64,000 bases of DNA from Sulfuritalea sp. (GTDB taxonomy: Bacteria; Pseudomonadota; Gammaproteobacteria; Burkholderiales; Rhodocyclaceae), in the NCBI GenBank assembly GCA_023700805.1, contig JAMPYF010000017.1, positions 1 to 64,000 on the forward strand, given 5' to 3'. Of the stretch, positions 6,775 through 17,807 are shown one piece after another. The notes below the pieces were generated by a model. The model searched no databases and was not told the DNA's origin. It saw only the letters and a list, made by a program, of their open reading frames with translations. The translations under genes were made by a program, and so were the position numbers. Within the stretch, counting starts at the first letter, position 1. Each line of letters begins with the position of its first letter.

Positions 6775-6828
6775 CGCTTGCCGGCTTGCGCGGCAGCGCG
6801 GGCCGGGCGGCTGCCTTGCGGGCGGCGA

Positions 6829-9408
6829 TCAGACCTGCAGCGCCTTGAGCAGGTCCTGTTCCAGGCGGACCAGCGTCGCCGTCTGCGCCAGTTCCTTGCC
6901 GCTGATGAGGAAGACGTCTTCGACGCGTTCGCCGAGTGTGGCGATCTTCGCCGTGTGCAGGGTGATGCCGTGCTGGCCCAGCACGCGGGCGATGGCGTAG
7001 AGCAGGCCGGGGCGGTCGGCGGCGCTGAGCGACATCAGATAGTGGCTGCCGCGCTCGTCGGCGCGAATCTCGATTTCCGGCGTCACCGGGAAGTTGCGCA
7101 CCAGCCGCGACAGGCGCCCGCCGAAGCCGCTCGGCAGCGGCGGCAGCTGCGTCAGCTGCTCGATGATGTCATGCTCGATGAGGCCGATCATGTCGCGGTA
7201 GGGCAGGGCCGCGTCGAAGGCGAAGACCACGAAGCTGTCCAGCGCGTAGCCATGGCGCGTGGTGTGGATCTTCGCATCGACGATGCTGTAGCCGAGCCTG
7301 GCGAAAAAGCCGCAGAGACGGGCGAACAGCAGCGGCTGGTCCTGCACATAGACCATCACCTGCAGGCCGGCGCCCATCGGATTGAGGCGCGCGCGCACCA
7401 CCGGCTTTTCGCTCGACGGGCAATGGTAGAGGGTGCGCGTATGCCAGGCGATTTCGTCGGCCGCATGGCGCATGAAATAGCCGGTATCGAGCTGGTTCCA
7501 TAGCTCGAGTTCGATGTCGGGACGCAGGCCGTGGTAGCGCAGGATGCGCCGCGCCTCCTCCTGCCGCTCGGCGACGCCGGACAGTTGCAGCACGGCGCTG
7601 CCCTTGAGCACGCCGGCGGTCATGCGGAACAGGTCTTCGAGCAGCTTGCCCTTCCAGGCGTTCCACACCTTCGGGCTGGTGCCGCGAATGTCGGCCACGG
7701 TGAGCAGGTAGAGTGCGGTGAGCCGGCGCAGGTCGCCGACGCTGGCGGCGAAGGCCAGCACCACCTCGGGATCGGCCAGGTCCTGCTTCTGCGCGACCTG
7801 CGACATGGTCAGGTGCTTTTCGACGAGGAACACCACCAGTTCCGCGTCCTCGCCGGCGATGCCGTGGTCGCGGCAGAAGCGCGCGGCGTCTTTCTTGCCG
7901 AGCTGGGAGTGGTCGCCGCCGCGGCCCTTGGCGATATCGTGGAACAGCGCGGCGATGTAGAGCAGCCAGCGCTTGTCGAAGCCGGCCATCAGGCGCGAGC
8001 AGAACGGGTATTCGTGGGCGTGCTCGGGCATGGCGAAGCGGCGCAGGTTGCGCATCACCTGCAGGATGTGCTGATCGACGGTGTAGACATGAAACAGGTC
8101 GTGCTGCATCTGGCCGACGATGTGGCCGAAGGCCGGCAGGTAGCGGCCGAGGATGTCGAACTGGTTCATGCGCCGCAAGGGGTAGATCAGGTGCTGCTGC
8201 TGGAACAGCTGGACAAACAGCTCGCGGTTCGCCGGGTCGCGGCGGAAGGCGGCGTCGATGCCGCCTTGCGCGCGCCACAGGGCGCGCAGGGTGCGCGGCG
8301 TCATGCCCTTGAGTTCCGAGCGCTGCATCTGAAGCAGGAAGCATTCGAGGATGGTGCGCGGCAGGCGCTGGAAAATATCCTCCTCGCGCACGTCGAGCAG
8401 TTCGCGCACCATCTGGAAGTGGCTGTCGATGACGATCGGCGCCGCCGCTTGCGCCGGCTGCAGGCGATCGGCCAGCACCTGCATGACCAGCAAATTGAGC
8501 TGGGTGACCAGCTTGGCGTTGCGGTAGTAGCGCTGCATCAGCACTTCGGAGGCGCGCTTGGCATCGGTCGGGCCTATGCCCATCGCGGCGGCGAGTTTTT
8601 CCTGATGGTCGAACAGCAGGCGGTCTTCGCGGCGGCCGGCGAGCAGGTGCAGTTCGATGCGCAGATCGGCCAGCATGCGGTCGACGCGTTCGAACTGGCG
8701 CACCTCGGACGCCGTGATCAGGCCGGCCCGCGCCAGGTCTTTCCAGTCGTCGCCGATACCGGCCGCCTGCGCCACCCACTGGATCACCTGCAGGTCGCGA
8801 CGGCCGCCGGGGCTTTCCTTGCAGTTCGGCTCCAGGCTGTAGGGCGTGTCGTTGAACTTGGCGTAGCGCTCGGCCTGCTCCAGTTGCTTGGCCTTGAAGA
8901 AGACCGCGGGTTGCAGCGCAGCGCCGTAGCTTTGCTCGAAATCTTCATACAGCGCATGCGCGCCGGCCAGGTAGCGCGCTTCGAGCAGCGAGGTCTGCAC
9001 CGTGATGTCGCGTTCGGCTTCGTCCAGGCATTGGCCGACGGTGCGCACGCTGTGGCCGATGTCGAGGCCGATGTCCCATAGCAGGCCGACCAGTTGTTCG
9101 AGTTGCGGCGCGGCGGCGCATTCGGCGGTGGTATGTTGTTCGTCCGGCACCAGGATCAGCAGGTCCACGTCGGAGCCGGGGTAAAGTTGGCCGCGGCCGT
9201 AGCCGCCGACGGCCGCCAGCGCGCAGGTGGCGGGCATGGCCAGTGCGGTCCACAAGTCCTGCAGCACGCCGTCGACCAGCGCGGCGCGCCCCGCGAGCAG
9301 GGCGTGGCCGTGCTTGTCCCGGTGCCAGGCGGCGGCCAGCGCCTGCTGCCCCGCGGTGAGGCGCTGGCGCGCGGCGCCCGCCAGTTCGCGCAGGCCGGGT
9401 TCGCTCAT
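6829..9408 (-). CDS. glnD: PII uridylyltransferase / uridylyl-removing enzyme
   Basis: An 859-residue protein that senses glutamine and modifies or unmodifies the PII signal proteins, setting nitrogen control. The N-terminal nucleotidyltransferase motif is GGYGRG (68-73) with Asp80 and Asp82 in GSDVDLL. The central HD hydrolase domain shows HDIAKGRGGDHS. Two C-terminal ACT domains begin near QDQPLLFARL and AADRPGLLYA and would bind glutamine. Length and domain order match the family. It is followed upstream on the same strand by map, 40 bases away. Confidence 0.97.
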   Translation of the reverse strand: MSEPGLRELAGAARQRLTAGQQALAAAWHRDKHGHALLAGRAALVDGVLQDLWTALAMPATCALAAVGGYGRGQLYPGSDVDLLILVPDEQHTTAECAAAPQLEQLVGLLWDIGLDIGHSVRTVGQCLDEAERDITVQTSLLEARYLAGAHALYEDFEQSYGAALQPAVFFKAKQLEQAERYAKFNDTPYSLEPNCKESPGGRRDLQVIQWVAQAAGIGDDWKDLARAGLITASEVRQFERVDRMLADLRIELHLLAGRREDRLLFDHQEKLAAAMGIGPTDAKRASEVLMQRYYRNAKLVTQLNLLVMQVLADRLQPAQAAAPIVIDSHFQMVRELLDVREEDIFQRLPRTILECFLLQMQRSELKGMTPRTLRALWRAQGGIDAAFRRDPANRELFVQLFQQQHLIYPLRRMNQFDILGRYLPAFGHIVGQMQHDLFHVYTVDQHILQVMRNLRRFAMPEHAHEYPFCSRLMAGFDKRWLLYIAALFHDIAKGRGGDHSQLGKKDAARFCRDHGIAGEDAELVVFLVEKHLTMSQVAQKQDLADPEVVLAFAASVGDLRRLTALYLLTVADIRGTSPKVWNAWKGKLLEDLFRMTAGVLKGSAVLQLSGVAERQEEARRILRYHGLRPDIELELWNQLDTGYFMRHAADEIAWHTRTLYHCPSSEKPVVRARLNPMGAGLQVMVYVQDQPLLFARLCGFFARLGYSIVDAKIHTTRHGYALDSFVVFAFDAALPYRDMIGLIEHDIIEQLTQLPPLPSGFGGRLSRLVRNFPVTPEIEIRADERGSHYLMSLSAADRPGLLYAIARVLGQHGITLHTAKIATLGERVEDVFLISGKELAQTATLVRLEQDLLKALQV

Positions 9409-9448
9409 GCCCGTTGCATCGCAGGCGGCCGGTCCGGAGCCGGCCGGA

Positions 9449-10258
9449 TCAGGGAGTGATCCGGATGTGGGGCGGGCAGGGCGGTGCGCCGGCCGACATG
9501 GTCATCACCTCGACACCGGTTTCGGTGACGCAGACGGTGTGTTCCCATTGCGCGGACAGGCTGCGGTCCTTGGTGACGATGGTCCAGCCGTCGGGCAGTT
9601 CGGAAATCGCCGCCTTGCCGGAGTTGATCATCGGCTCGATGGTGAACACCATGCCGGGCACCAGCAGGGGGCCGTCGCTGGCCTTGCCGTAGTGGAGCAC
9701 CTGCGGTTCCTCGTGGAAGTTGCGGCCGATGCCATGGCCGCAGAATTCGCGCACCACGGAGAAGCCGGCGCCTTCGGCATGCTTCTGGATCGCGGCGCCG
9801 ACCGCGCCCAGATGCACGCCGGGCCTGACCTGGGCGATGCCGACCCACATGCATTCGTGGGTCATGGCCACCAGGCGCCTGGCGAGGATCGAGGTTTCGC
9901 CGACGCAGAAGGTGCGGCTGGTGTCGCCGTGCCAGCCGTTCTTGATGGTGGTGATGTCGAGGTTGACGATGTCGCCTTTTTTCAGCGAGCGGTCGTTGGG
10001 CACGCCGTGGCAGACCTGGTGGTTGACCGAGGCGCAGATCGATTTGGGGTAGGGCGCATAGCCCGGCGGCGCGTAATTGAGCGGCGCCGGGATGCAGCCC
10101 TGGACCTCGACCATGTAGTCGTGGCAGAGCCGGTCCAGCTCCGCTGTGGTGATGCCGGGCTTGACGAAGGGCTCGATGTAGTCGAGGACTTCGCCGGCCA
10201 GACGGCAGGCGACCCGCATCTCGGCGATGTCTTGGGTGGTTTTTATCGAAATGGCCAT
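9449..10258 (-). CDS. map: methionine aminopeptidase, type I
   Basis: A 269-residue enzyme that removes the initiator methionine from new proteins. Start chosen at MAISIKTTQDIAEM (10258); an in-frame extension to 10408 would run into the rpsB promoter. The metal ligands are visible in NLDITTIKNGWHGDTS (two Asp), GHGIGR (His) and TIEPMIN (Glu), with the last Glu in ETGVEVM. It is divergent from rpsB, the usual betaproteobacterial arrangement. Confidence 0.97.
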   Translation of the reverse strand: MAISIKTTQDIAEMRVACRLAGEVLDYIEPFVKPGITTAELDRLCHDYMVEVQGCIPAPLNYAPPGYAPYPKSICASVNHQVCHGVPNDRSLKKGDIVNLDITTIKNGWHGDTSRTFCVGETSILARRLVAMTHECMWVGIAQVRPGVHLGAVGAAIQKHAEGAGFSVVREFCGHGIGRNFHEEPQVLHYGKASDGPLLVPGMVFTIEPMINSGKAAISELPDGWTIVTKDRSLSAQWEHTVCVTETGVEVMTMSAGAPPCPPHIRITP

Positions 10259-10339
10259 GAATGCGGGGCACGGTTGGGGGGAGGTCACGCATTTTAACCG
10301 CAGGCCGCCCTGGTCGGGCGCCCGAAAGCGCCATGCATC

Positions 10340-10369
10340 TTGTGCCGGACCGCCATCGCGGGCTATAAT
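10340..10369 (+). promoter_or_regulatory. sigma-70 type promoter of the rpsB operon
   Basis: TTGTGC (10340-10345) and TATAAT (10364-10369) are separated by 18 bases, about 128 bases before the rpsB start. The long leader that follows could carry S2 autoregulation, as in other bacteria, but I cannot recognise a known leader fold by eye. Confidence 0.7.
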
Positions 10370-10496
10370 CGCGGGCTTGTCCGGGATGGTCCCGGGCAAA
10401 ATCCACACGCTTGGCGCCGATAGGGTGGCTTTTCACGCGGAACATGCGGAAAGCAGCACGGCCAGGCGGAGGTTTAACCCATATCGGAGATAGTCC

Positions 10497-11246
10497 ATGA
10501 GCACAACCATGCGCCAGATGCTGGAGGCCGGCGTTCACTTCGGCCACCAGACCCGTTTCTGGAACCCCAAGATGGCCCCGTACATTTTCGGCCATCGCAA
10601 CAAGATTCACATCATCAACCTCGAAAAGACCCTCGCCAAGTACCAGGAGGCGATGACCTTCGTGCGCAAGATGGCGGCCAAGAAGGGCACCATCCTGTTC
10701 GTCAGCACCAAGCGCCAGGCGCGCGAAATCATCGCCGAGGAAGCCCAGCGTTGCGGCATGCCTTACGTCGATGACCGCTGGCTGGGCGGCATGATGACCA
10801 ACTTCAAGACGCTCAAGCTTTCGGTCAAGCGCCTGAAGGACCTGGAAACCGCCATGAGCGAAGGCAACTTCGAGAAGCTGTCGAAGAAGGAAACCCTGAC
10901 CCTGCAGCGCGAAATGGACAAGCTGAGGAAGTCCATCGGCGGCATCAAGGACATGGGCGGCCTGCCCGACGCGATTTTCATCATCGACGTCGGCTACCAC
11001 AAGATCGCCATCACCGAAGCCGGCAAGCTCGGTATCCCGGTGATCGGCGTGGTCGATACCAACCATTCCCCGGAAGGCGTCAGCTATGTGATTCCCGGCA
11101 ATGACGACTCCTCCGGCGCGATCCGCCTGTATGCCCGCGGCGTGGCCGATGCCATCCTCGAAGGCAAGAGCCAGGGCATCAACGAGGTGGTGCAGCAGTT
11201 GGCCGGCGACGACGAGTTCGTCGAAGTCTCGGACGCGGCGGAGTAA
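10497..11246 (+). CDS. rpsB: 30S ribosomal protein S2
   Basis: A 249-residue protein with the typical S2 opening ([20 protein letters not shown]) and the [15 protein letters not shown] segment. First gene of a long run for translation, isoprenoid and envelope synthesis. GGAG precedes the ATG. An inverted repeat in the gap to tsf may affect the ratio of S2 to EF-Ts. Confidence 0.98.
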   Translation: MSTTMRQMLEAGVHFGHQTRFWNPKMAPYIFGHRNKIHIINLEKTLAKYQEAMTFVRKMAAKKGTILFVSTKRQAREIIAEEAQRCGMPYVDDRWLGGMMTNFKTLKLSVKRLKDLETAMSEGNFEKLSKKETLTLQREMDKLRKSIGGIKDMGGLPDAIFIIDVGYHKIAITEAGKLGIPVIGVVDTNHSPEGVSYVIPGNDDSSGAIRLYARGVADAILEGKSQGINEVVQQLAGDDEFVEVSDAAE

Positions 11247-11254
11247 AGGCCTGA

Positions 11255-11326
11255 ACCACAGGGGCACAGAGACACAGAGAAGTTCAAGAATCTGTGTTGT
11301 TCTCGGTGCCTCTGTGTCTCTGTGGT
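11255..11326. repeat. imperfect palindrome of CACAGAG units between rpsB and tsf
   Basis: Arms of 26 bases (11255-11280 and 11301-11326) pair with four mismatches across a 20-base loop; the arms consist of CACAGAG-type units. Elements of this look (ACCACAGAGACACAGAG) are scattered in many unrelated environmental genomes and are often mistaken for coding sequence. No run of T follows, so a simple terminator is unlikely. Confidence 0.85.
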
Positions 11327-11353
11327 GAATGTATTTGATCTTGGAGTAAAGCA

Positions 11354-12253
11354 ATGGCGGAAATTACCGCAAGCATGGTCAAGGAACTGCGCGAGAAGAC
11401 CGACGCGCCGATGATGGAATGCAAGAAGGCGCTGACCGAAGCCGGCGGCGACATGGCGAAAGCCGAGGAAATCCTGCGCGTCAAGCTGGGCAACAAGGCC
11501 AGCAAGGCCGCCACCCGCGTCGCCGCGGAAGGCGTTGTGGCGATCCACATCGCCGGCGACGGCAAACTGGGCAGCATTTTCGAAATCAACAGCGAGACCG
11601 ACTTCGTCGCCAAGAACGACGAGTTCCTCAAGCTGGCCGCCGACTGCGCGCTCCTGGTGGCCGAGCAGAACCCGGCTGACGTCGCGGCGCTCGCCGCGCT
11701 GCCGCTGGGCGAGGGCACGGTCGAATCGACCCGCTCCGCGCTGGTGGGCAAGATCGGCGAGAACATGAGCATCCGCCGCTTCGTCCGCGTCGCGGCCCAG
11801 GGCAAGCTGGCTTCCTATATCCACGGCGGTTCCAAGATCGGCGTGCTGGTGGACCTGGTCGGCGGTGACGAACAACTGGCCAAGGACCTGGCGATGCACA
11901 TCGCCGCCTCGAAGCCGAAGTCGCTCGATTCGTCGGGCGTCCCGGCCGAGCTGCTGGACACCGAACGCCGCATCGCGATCGAAAAGGCGCGCGAAGCCGG
12001 CAAGCCGGAAGCCATGCTGGAAAAGATCGCCGAAGGCACGGTGCAGAAGTACCTGAAGGACGTCACGCTGCTGGGCCAGGTCTTCGTCAAGGCCGAGGAC
12101 GGCAAGCAGACCATCGAGCAGCTGCTGAAGGCCAAGGGCGCGTCGGTGGCCAGCTTCACGCTGTTCATCGTCGGCGAAGGCATCGAGAAGAAGGTCAACG
12201 ACTTCGCCGCCGAAGTCGCCGCGCAGGCGGCCGCTGCTGCAGGCAACAAGTAA
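11354..12253 (+). CDS. tsf: elongation factor Ts
   Basis: A 299-residue protein that exchanges GDP for GTP on EF-Tu. Both signature regions are present: [12 protein letters not shown] near the N-terminus and the EF-Tu contact [20 protein letters not shown] precedes the ATG. Follows rpsB as in most bacteria, with the intervening palindrome as the only oddity. Confidence 0.98.
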   Translation: MAEITASMVKELREKTDAPMMECKKALTEAGGDMAKAEEILRVKLGNKASKAATRVAAEGVVAIHIAGDGKLGSIFEINSETDFVAKNDEFLKLAADCALLVAEQNPADVAALAALPLGEGTVESTRSALVGKIGENMSIRRFVRVAAQGKLASYIHGGSKIGVLVDLVGGDEQLAKDLAMHIAASKPKSLDSSGVPAELLDTERRIAIEKAREAGKPEAMLEKIAEGTVQKYLKDVTLLGQVFVKAEDGKQTIEQLLKAKGASVASFTLFIVGEGIEKKVNDFAAEVAAQAAAAAGNK

Positions 12254-12266
12254 CGGTCAGCACGCC

Positions 12267-12986
12267 ATGACCGCCGTACCGAAATACCGCCGCATCCTGC
12301 TCAAGCTTTCGGGCGAAGCGCTGATGGGGGACGATGCCTACGGCATCAACCCGGCGGTGCTGGGCCGCGTCGTGGCGGAAATCAAGGCGGTCACCGATCT
12401 CGGCGTCGAGCTCGGCGTGGTGATCGGCGGCGGCAACATCTTTCGCGGCATCGGCGGCACGGCCACCGGCATGGACCGTGCCACGGCCGACTACATGGGC
12501 ATGCTGGCGACGGTGATGAACGCCATGGCGCTGTCGGATGCGATGCGCCAGGCGGGGATCAACGCCCGCGTGCAGTCGGCGCTGAACATCGAGCAGGTGG
12601 TCGAGCCCTACATCCGCGGCAAGGCGATCCGCTACCTCGAAGAGGGCAAGGTGGTGATTTTCGGTGCCGGCACCGGCAATCCCTTTTTCACCACCGACAC
12701 CGCGGCGGCGCTGCGCGGCTCGGAAATCGGCGCCGAGATGGTGTTGAAGGCGACCAAGGTCGACGGCATCTACACCGCGGACCCGAAGAAAGACCCGGCG
12801 GCCACCCGCTTCGCCCGGATCAGCTTCGACGAAGCGATCGGCCGCAATCTGGCGGTGATGGATGCGACGGCGTTTGCGCTGTGCCGCGACCAGAAGCTGC
12901 CGATCAACGTGTTCTCGATCTTCAAGACCGGCGCCTTGAAGCGCGTGGTGATGGGCGAGGACGAGGGCACCCTGGTTCACGTTTAG
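12267..12986 (+). CDS. pyrH: uridylate (UMP) kinase
   Basis: A 239-residue enzyme converting UMP to UDP with ATP in pyrimidine synthesis. Signature segments are [10 protein letters not shown], the glycine-rich [12 protein letters not shown] and the nucleotide-binding [18 protein letters not shown]. Amino-acid-kinase fold, normal length. Lies 13 bases after tsf, 16 before frr. Confidence 0.98.
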   Translation: MTAVPKYRRILLKLSGEALMGDDAYGINPAVLGRVVAEIKAVTDLGVELGVVIGGGNIFRGIGGTATGMDRATADYMGMLATVMNAMALSDAMRQAGINARVQSALNIEQVVEPYIRGKAIRYLEEGKVVIFGAGTGNPFFTTDTAAALRGSEIGAEMVLKATKVDGIYTADPKKDPAATRFARISFDEAIGRNLAVMDATAFALCRDQKLPINVFSIFKTGALKRVVMGEDEGTLVHV

Positions 12987-13002
12987 AAAGTTAGGAGTGG
13001 GC

Positions 13003-13560
13003 ATGATTCCCGAACTGAAAAAGACGTCTGAACAAAAGATGCAGAAGAGCCTGGAGGCGCTCAAGGCCGACCTGGCCAAGGTACGCACCGGGCGGGCGCA
13101 TACCGGCATTCTCGATCATGTCCATGTGGACTACTACGGATCGCCGGTGCCGATCACCCAGGTCGCCAACGTGACCCTGATCGACGCCCGCACCATCGGC
13201 GTGCAGCCCTGGGAAAAGCCCATGGTGGGCAAGGTGGAAAAGGCGATCCGCGATTCCGACCTGGGCCTCAATCCTTCGACCCAGGGCGAGATCATTCGCG
13301 TGCCGATGCCGGCCCTGACCGAGGAGCGCCGCCGCGACCTGATCAAGGTGATCAAGCACGAGGGCGAGAACGCCAAGGTGGCGATCCGCAACTTGCGCCG
13401 CGACGCGATCACCCACCTGAAGGACGCGCTAAAGAAGAAGGAAATCTCGGAAGACGACGAGCGCCGTGCCCTCGACGACATGCAGCGCCTCACCGATCGC
13501 TATGTCGCCGAAGTCGACCGGGCGCTGGCGGACAAAGAGAAGGACCTGATGGCGATCTGA
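13003..13560 (+). CDS. frr: ribosome recycling factor
   Basis: A 185-residue protein, exactly the usual length, that splits post-termination ribosomes with EF-G. Start ATG 13003 ([13 protein letters not shown]) has AGGAG 5 bases upstream; the in-frame GTG at 12997 overlaps that site and was rejected. Typical segments are [12 protein letters not shown] and the C-terminal [16 protein letters not shown] helix. Confidence 0.97.
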   Translation: MIPELKKTSEQKMQKSLEALKADLAKVRTGRAHTGILDHVHVDYYGSPVPITQVANVTLIDARTIGVQPWEKPMVGKVEKAIRDSDLGLNPSTQGEIIRVPMPALTEERRRDLIKVIKHEGENAKVAIRNLRRDAITHLKDALKKKEISEDDERRALDDMQRLTDRYVAEVDRALADKEKDLMAI

Positions 13561-13574
13561 TCCCGGATCGCCGG

Positions 13575-13597
13575 TGCGCCAGCCATCGGCTGGCGCA
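13575..13597 (+). other. perfect 10-bp hairpin between frr and uppS
   Basis: TGCGCCAGCC and GGCTGGCGCA pair perfectly around ATC, 14 bases after the frr stop. No T run follows, so it is more likely an RNA processing or stability element, or a Rho-related pause, than an intrinsic terminator. Confidence 0.55.
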
Positions 13598-13629
13598 GCA
13601 GATTGATTCATCGCTTCTGAGAGGGTGTC

Positions 13630-14445
13630 ATGGCAGGAAAGTTCACCAGCTCGACGCAGGCAATTCCCAACGTGGGCGACGTGCCGCGCCACATTGCCAT
13701 CATCATGGACGGCAACGGGCGCTGGGCAAAAAGGCGCTTCATGCCGCGCGTGGCGGGCCACAAGCGCGGCGTCGAGACGGTGCGGGCGATGGTCAAGGCC
13801 TGCATCGCGCGCGGGGTCGACTACCTGACCCTGTTCGCCTTTTCCTCGGAAAACTGGCGGCGCCCGGCCGAGGAGGTCTCCTTCCTGATGAACCTGTTCA
13901 TCAACGCGCTGCAGGGCGAAATCGGCAAGCTCCATGCCAACGGCGTGCGGCTGAAAGTGGTCGGCGACCTGTCCGCCTTCGAACCGCGGCTGGTCGCGCT
14001 GATCCGCGAAGGCGAGGCGACCACGGCCAACAATTCGCGCCTGACGCTGACCATCGCCGCCAACTACGGCGGGCGCTGGGACATCCTGCAGGCCATGAAC
14101 CAACTGGCGCTGGCCCATCCGGAAAAGGCCGGCAGCTACGGCGAGGCGGACCTGGCGCCGCACCTGGTGATGGCTTACGCGCCGGAACCCGACTTGTTCA
14201 TCCGCACCGGCGGCGAGCAGCGCATCAGCAATTTCCTGCTCTGGCAACTGGCCTACAGCGAACTGCATTTCACCGACACCCTGTGGCCGGATTTCGACGA
14301 GCCGGCGCTGGACGCGGCGATTGCCTCCTACCGGCGGCGCGAGCGCCGCTTCGGGCGCACCAGCGAGCAGCTCGCCGAACAGCCGGCCGTTCAGGCGCTC
14401 GGCGTATTGCCAGCGCCAACTCTTGCGCCGTCAGCCAGCGACTGA
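13630..14445 (+). CDS. uppS: undecaprenyl diphosphate synthase
   Basis: A 271-residue cis-prenyltransferase that makes the C55 lipid carrier for wall and envelope polymers. The catalytic Asp lies in [15 protein letters not shown]; the C-terminal substrate motif is [21 protein letters not shown]. The last 20 residues ([15 protein letters not shown]) exceed the conserved domain and contain a copy of the dispersed GCCAGCGCCAACTCTTG motif, so the tail may have been reshaped by that sequence. Confidence 0.97.
   Translation: MAGKFTSSTQAIPNVGDVPRHIAIIMDGNGRWAKRRFMPRVAGHKRGVETVRAMVKACIARGVDYLTLFAFSSENWRRPAEEVSFLMNLFINALQGEIGKLHANGVRLKVVGDLSAFEPRLVALIREGEATTANNSRLTLTIAANYGGRWDILQAMNQLALAHPEKAGSYGEADLAPHLVMAYAPEPDLFIRTGGEQRISNFLLWQLAYSELHFTDTLWPDFDEPALDAAIASYRRRERRFGRTSEQLAEQPAVQALGVLPAPTLAPSASD
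14409..14425 (+). repeat. dispersed motif copy GCCAGCGCCAACTCTTG (in uppS tail)
   Basis: Exact 17-base copy, encoding part of PAPTLA in the non-conserved tail of UppS. The same 17 bases recur at 28123 and 40958. Confidence 0.75.
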
Positions 14446-14446
14446 A

Positions 14447-15250
14447 ATGCTGAAGACGCGGGTCGTCACCGCACTGCTGCTGGTTGCCGGTCTCGCGCTG
14501 ATCCTGTTCGCCCTGCCGCCGCTGGCAGCGGTGCTGGCCTTCGCCGCGATTGCCGCACTGGCGGCCTGGGAGTGGGGCGGCCTGATGCGCCAGGACCAGC
14601 CGGCGCGGGTCATGTATGCATGTGTGCTGATGCTGTTCTGCTGGCAACTGACGGTGGCGGCGCCGCAACTGGTGCCGGTGCTGCTGGGCGCCGCGGCGGT
14701 GTTCTGGATCCTCGTGGTGCCGCTGTGGTTCCGCTACCGATGGACGCTGGCCGGCAACGACTTTTTCGGCTACCTGCTGGGCGCCCTGGTGATCCTGCCG
14801 ACCTGGGCCGCGATGGTGGCCCTGCACGCCGTGGACACCTGGCTGTTGCTGGCCGCCATGGCGCTGGTCTGGGTCGCCGACATCTCCGCCTATTTCGCCG
14901 GCCGCAGCTTCGGCCGGCACAAGCTGGCGCCGAGCATCAGCCCCGGCAAGACCTGGGAAGGCGTGGCCGGCGCCGTGGTCGGCGTGCTGATCTACGGTGC
15001 CATCGTGCTCGCCTATTCGCCGCTGGCCGGCAGCTTGCCGCTGGCATGGCCGCTGTTGGCGCTGCTGCTGATCCTGCTCACCGCGGCGAGCGTGATCGGC
15101 GACCTGTTCGAGTCGCTGCTGAAGCGTCAGGCCGGCATCAAGGACAGCAGCAATCTGCTGCCGGGCCACGGCGGGGTGCTCGATCGCATCGATGCGCTGA
15201 CCTCCACCCTGCCGCTGGCGGCACTGATCCTGTACCTGGTTAAATCATGA
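14447..15250 (+). CDS. cdsA: phosphatidate cytidylyltransferase
   Basis: A 267-residue membrane enzyme forming CDP-diacylglycerol, the precursor of all phospholipids. Start ATG 14447 directly follows the uppS stop; upstream in-frame codons lie inside uppS. About seven hydrophobic helices are visible, and the C-terminal family signature reads [20 protein letters not shown]. The stop overlaps the dxr start (ATGA). Confidence 0.97.
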   Translation: MLKTRVVTALLLVAGLALILFALPPLAAVLAFAAIAALAAWEWGGLMRQDQPARVMYACVLMLFCWQLTVAAPQLVPVLLGAAAVFWILVVPLWFRYRWTLAGNDFFGYLLGALVILPTWAAMVALHAVDTWLLLAAMALVWVADISAYFAGRSFGRHKLAPSISPGKTWEGVAGAVVGVLIYGAIVLAYSPLAGSLPLAWPLLALLLILLTAASVIGDLFESLLKRQAGIKDSSNLLPGHGGVLDRIDALTSTLPLAALILYLVKS

Positions 15251-16422
15251 AACTGACTATTCTCGGCGCCACCGGTTCCATCGGCGTCAGCACGCTGGAC
15301 GTGGTGGCGCGCCATCCGGAACGCTTCGAGGTGGTGGCGCTGACCGGGCATCGCCAGGTGGAGCTTCTCGCCGCGCAGTGCCGCCAGTTCCGTCCGGCCT
15401 ATGCGGTGGTGGGCAGTGCGGAGGACGCCCTGCGCCTGGCGCGCATGCTCAAGGATGACGGCCTCGCCACCGCGGTGCTGCACGGCGCCGAGGCGCTGGT
15501 GCAGGTCGCCGGCCTGCCCGAGGTCGATGCGGTGATGGCCGCCATCGTCGGTGCCGCGGGCCTGCCGCCGACGCTCGCCGCCGCGCGTGCCGGCAAGCGC
15601 GTGCTGCTGGCCAACAAGGAAGCGCTGGTGATGGCCGGCGCGGTGTTCATGAGCGAGGCGCGGCGTGCCGGCGCGCTGCTGCTGCCGATCGACAGCGAAC
15701 ACAACGCGGTGTTCCAGTCGATGCCGCACAATTACGCGGGCGACATGGCGCGCGGCGCGGTCAGGCGCATCCTGCTCACCGCCTCGGGCGGACCGTTCCG
15801 CAATACGCCGCTGGCAGCGCTGACCGGGGTGACGCCGGAACAGGCGGTGGCCCATCCCAATTGGGTGATGGGCAGAAAGATTTCGGTCGATTCGGCGACC
15901 ATGATGAACAAGGGCCTCGAAGTCATCGAGGCGCACTGGCTGTTCAATGCCCCGGCCGACAGCATCGAAGTGGTGATCCACCCGCAGAGCGTGATTCATT
16001 CCCTGGTCGATTATGCGGACGGTTCGGTGCTGGCCCAGCTCGGCAATCCCGATATGCGCACGCCGATTGCCCACGCCCTGGCCTGGCCCGGGCGGATCGA
16101 TTCCGGGGTGGCGCCGCTCGACCTGTTCGCCGTGGCGCAGTTGAGTTTCGAGCGCCCGGACCTGGCGCGCTTTCCCTGTCTCGACCTGGCCTATCGCGCC
16201 TTGCGTGCCGAAGGCAATGCGGCAGCCGTGCTCAATGCCGCCAACGAAGTCGCGGTGACCGCGTTTCTCGACCGCCGTTTGTCCTTCCTCGGCATTGCCG
16301 ATCTGATCGCCGCCACGCTCGACGCCGTGCCGCAGGCCGCCGTGCCCGACCTTGCCGCGGTGCTGGAGGCCGACCGCCAGGGGCGGGCGGCGGCCCTCGA
16401 TATCCTGTCGCGCATGTCATGA
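15247..16422 (+). CDS. dxr: 1-deoxy-D-xylulose 5-phosphate reductoisomerase
   Basis: A 391-residue enzyme of the MEP isoprenoid pathway, using NADPH. The nucleotide-binding motif is [14 protein letters not shown] at the N-terminus; the metal and substrate region includes LPIDSEHNA and the block [20 protein letters not shown]. It shares four-base overlaps with cdsA before it and rseP after it, which couples supply of isoprenoid precursor to lipid synthesis genes. Confidence 0.98.
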   Translation: MKLTILGATGSIGVSTLDVVARHPERFEVVALTGHRQVELLAAQCRQFRPAYAVVGSAEDALRLARMLKDDGLATAVLHGAEALVQVAGLPEVDAVMAAIVGAAGLPPTLAAARAGKRVLLANKEALVMAGAVFMSEARRAGALLLPIDSEHNAVFQSMPHNYAGDMARGAVRRILLTASGGPFRNTPLAALTGVTPEQAVAHPNWVMGRKISVDSATMMNKGLEVIEAHWLFNAPADSIEVVIHPQSVIHSLVDYADGSVLAQLGNPDMRTPIAHALAWPGRIDSGVAPLDLFAVAQLSFERPDLARFPCLDLAYRALRAEGNAAAVLNAANEVAVTAFLDRRLSFLGIADLIAATLDAVPQAAVPDLAAVLEADRQGRAAALDILSRMS

Positions 16423-17792
16423 ACCCGCAACTGCTGGCCTGGTATCTCGGCGCCTTCCTGCTGGCACTGGCGGTGCTGGTGGTGGTGCACGAGATGGGCC
16501 ACTACCTGGCGGCGCGCGCCTGCAATGTCAAGGTCCTGCGCTTTGCCTTCGGTTTCGGCAAGGTGCTCTGGATGCGGCGCCATGGCCGCGACGGCACCGA
16601 GTGGGCGATCTCGGCGTTTCCGCTGGGCGGCTACGTCAAGATGCTCGACGAGCGCGAGGGCGAGGTCGCTGCCGCGGAACTGCCGCGTGCCTTCACGCAA
16701 CAGTCGGTCGGCCGCCGCGCCTTCATCGTGGCGGCCGGTCCGGCGGCGAATTTCCTGCTGGCGATCGTCTTGTACTGGTTCCTCTTCATGTACGGCGTGA
16801 CCGAGCTCAAGCCCCGCCTCGGACCGCCGCCGGCGGGCACGCCGGCGGCGCTGGCCGGCATCGGCGAGGGCATGACGGTGCGCGCGGTGAATGGCCAGAC
16901 GATCCAGACCTGGCAGGAACTGCGCTGGGAGACCATGCGCCGCGCCCTGGATCAGGAGCCGCTGCAACTGGAGGTGATCAGCCCGCAGGGCACGATCGGG
17001 ATGCACCGCATCGCCAGCGATCGCTTCGATCTCGAAGAACTCGAAAAGGATCCGCTGCGCACGCTGGGGCTGGTGCTCTACCGGCCGCGCCTGCCGGCCG
17101 TGGTGGGCCGTGTGCTGCCCGGTTCGGCGGCCGCGGCGGCGGGCTTCCGCGATGACGATCGGATAGTGGCGATCGACGGCAAGGCGATTGCCCTCTGGGC
17201 CGAGCTGGCGGCGACTGCCGGCGCCGCGCCGGGCCGCGAGCTGAAATTCGCCGTCGAGCGCGATGGGCGCCGGCTCGAACTGGCCGCCACTCCGCGCCTG
17301 GCGGAAGAGGGCGGGCACAAGCTCGGGCGGCTGGGCCTGATGGCCAAGGAGGGCAAGGGCGAGGCCTTCGAGATGACGACGGTGGTCAGCTACGGCCCCC
17401 TGGATTCGATCGCGCGTTCGCTGACCCAGACCTGGGACACCTCGATCCTCAGCCTGCGTATGATGGGCCGCATGCTGACCGGCGAGCTGTCATGGAAGAA
17501 TCTCTCCGGGCCGGTGACCATCGCCGACTACGCGGGCCAGTCGGCACGCCTCGGCCTTAGCTATTACCTGCGCTTTCTGGCCCTGATCAGCATCAGCCTC
17601 GGCGTGCTCAACCTGCTGCCGGTGCCGGTTCTGGACGGGGGGCATTTGATGTATTATCTCGTCGAATTTATCAAGGGTGGACCAGTGTCCGAACGGGCCC
17701 TGGAAATCGGACAACAGATCGGTTTCGCCCTGCTGGCGCTGCTTATGGCTTTTGCCTTCTACAACGATATCAACCGTCTTGTTTCCGGCTAA
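16419..17792 (+). CDS. rseP: site-2 membrane protease RseP
   Basis: A 457-residue intramembrane zinc protease that cuts anti-sigma factors in the envelope stress response. The zinc motif HEMGH is at residues 24-28 in the first membrane helix; the third ligand region is PVPVLDGGH near the C-terminus. Two periplasmic PDZ regions lie between (near [18 protein letters not shown] and [20 protein letters not shown]). ATG 16419 overlaps the dxr stop. Confidence 0.97.
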   Translation: MNPQLLAWYLGAFLLALAVLVVVHEMGHYLAARACNVKVLRFAFGFGKVLWMRRHGRDGTEWAISAFPLGGYVKMLDEREGEVAAAELPRAFTQQSVGRRAFIVAAGPAANFLLAIVLYWFLFMYGVTELKPRLGPPPAGTPAALAGIGEGMTVRAVNGQTIQTWQELRWETMRRALDQEPLQLEVISPQGTIGMHRIASDRFDLEELEKDPLRTLGLVLYRPRLPAVVGRVLPGSAAAAAGFRDDDRIVAIDGKAIALWAELAATAGAAPGRELKFAVERDGRRLELAATPRLAEEGGHKLGRLGLMAKEGKGEAFEMTTVVSYGPLDSIARSLTQTWDTSILSLRMMGRMLTGELSWKNLSGPVTIADYAGQSARLGLSYYLRFLALISISLGVLNLLPVPVLDGGHLMYYLVEFIKGGPVSERALEIGQQIGFALLALLMAFAFYNDINRLVSG

Positions 17793-17807
17793 TTTCCGTT
17801 CAAACAC

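Noticed and set aside
7531-9081. Long open frame on the plus strand opposite glnD
   Set aside because: It mirrors the codon pattern of glnD in G+C-rich DNA; its translation is low-complexity (H, Q, V, A, D-rich) with no family features.
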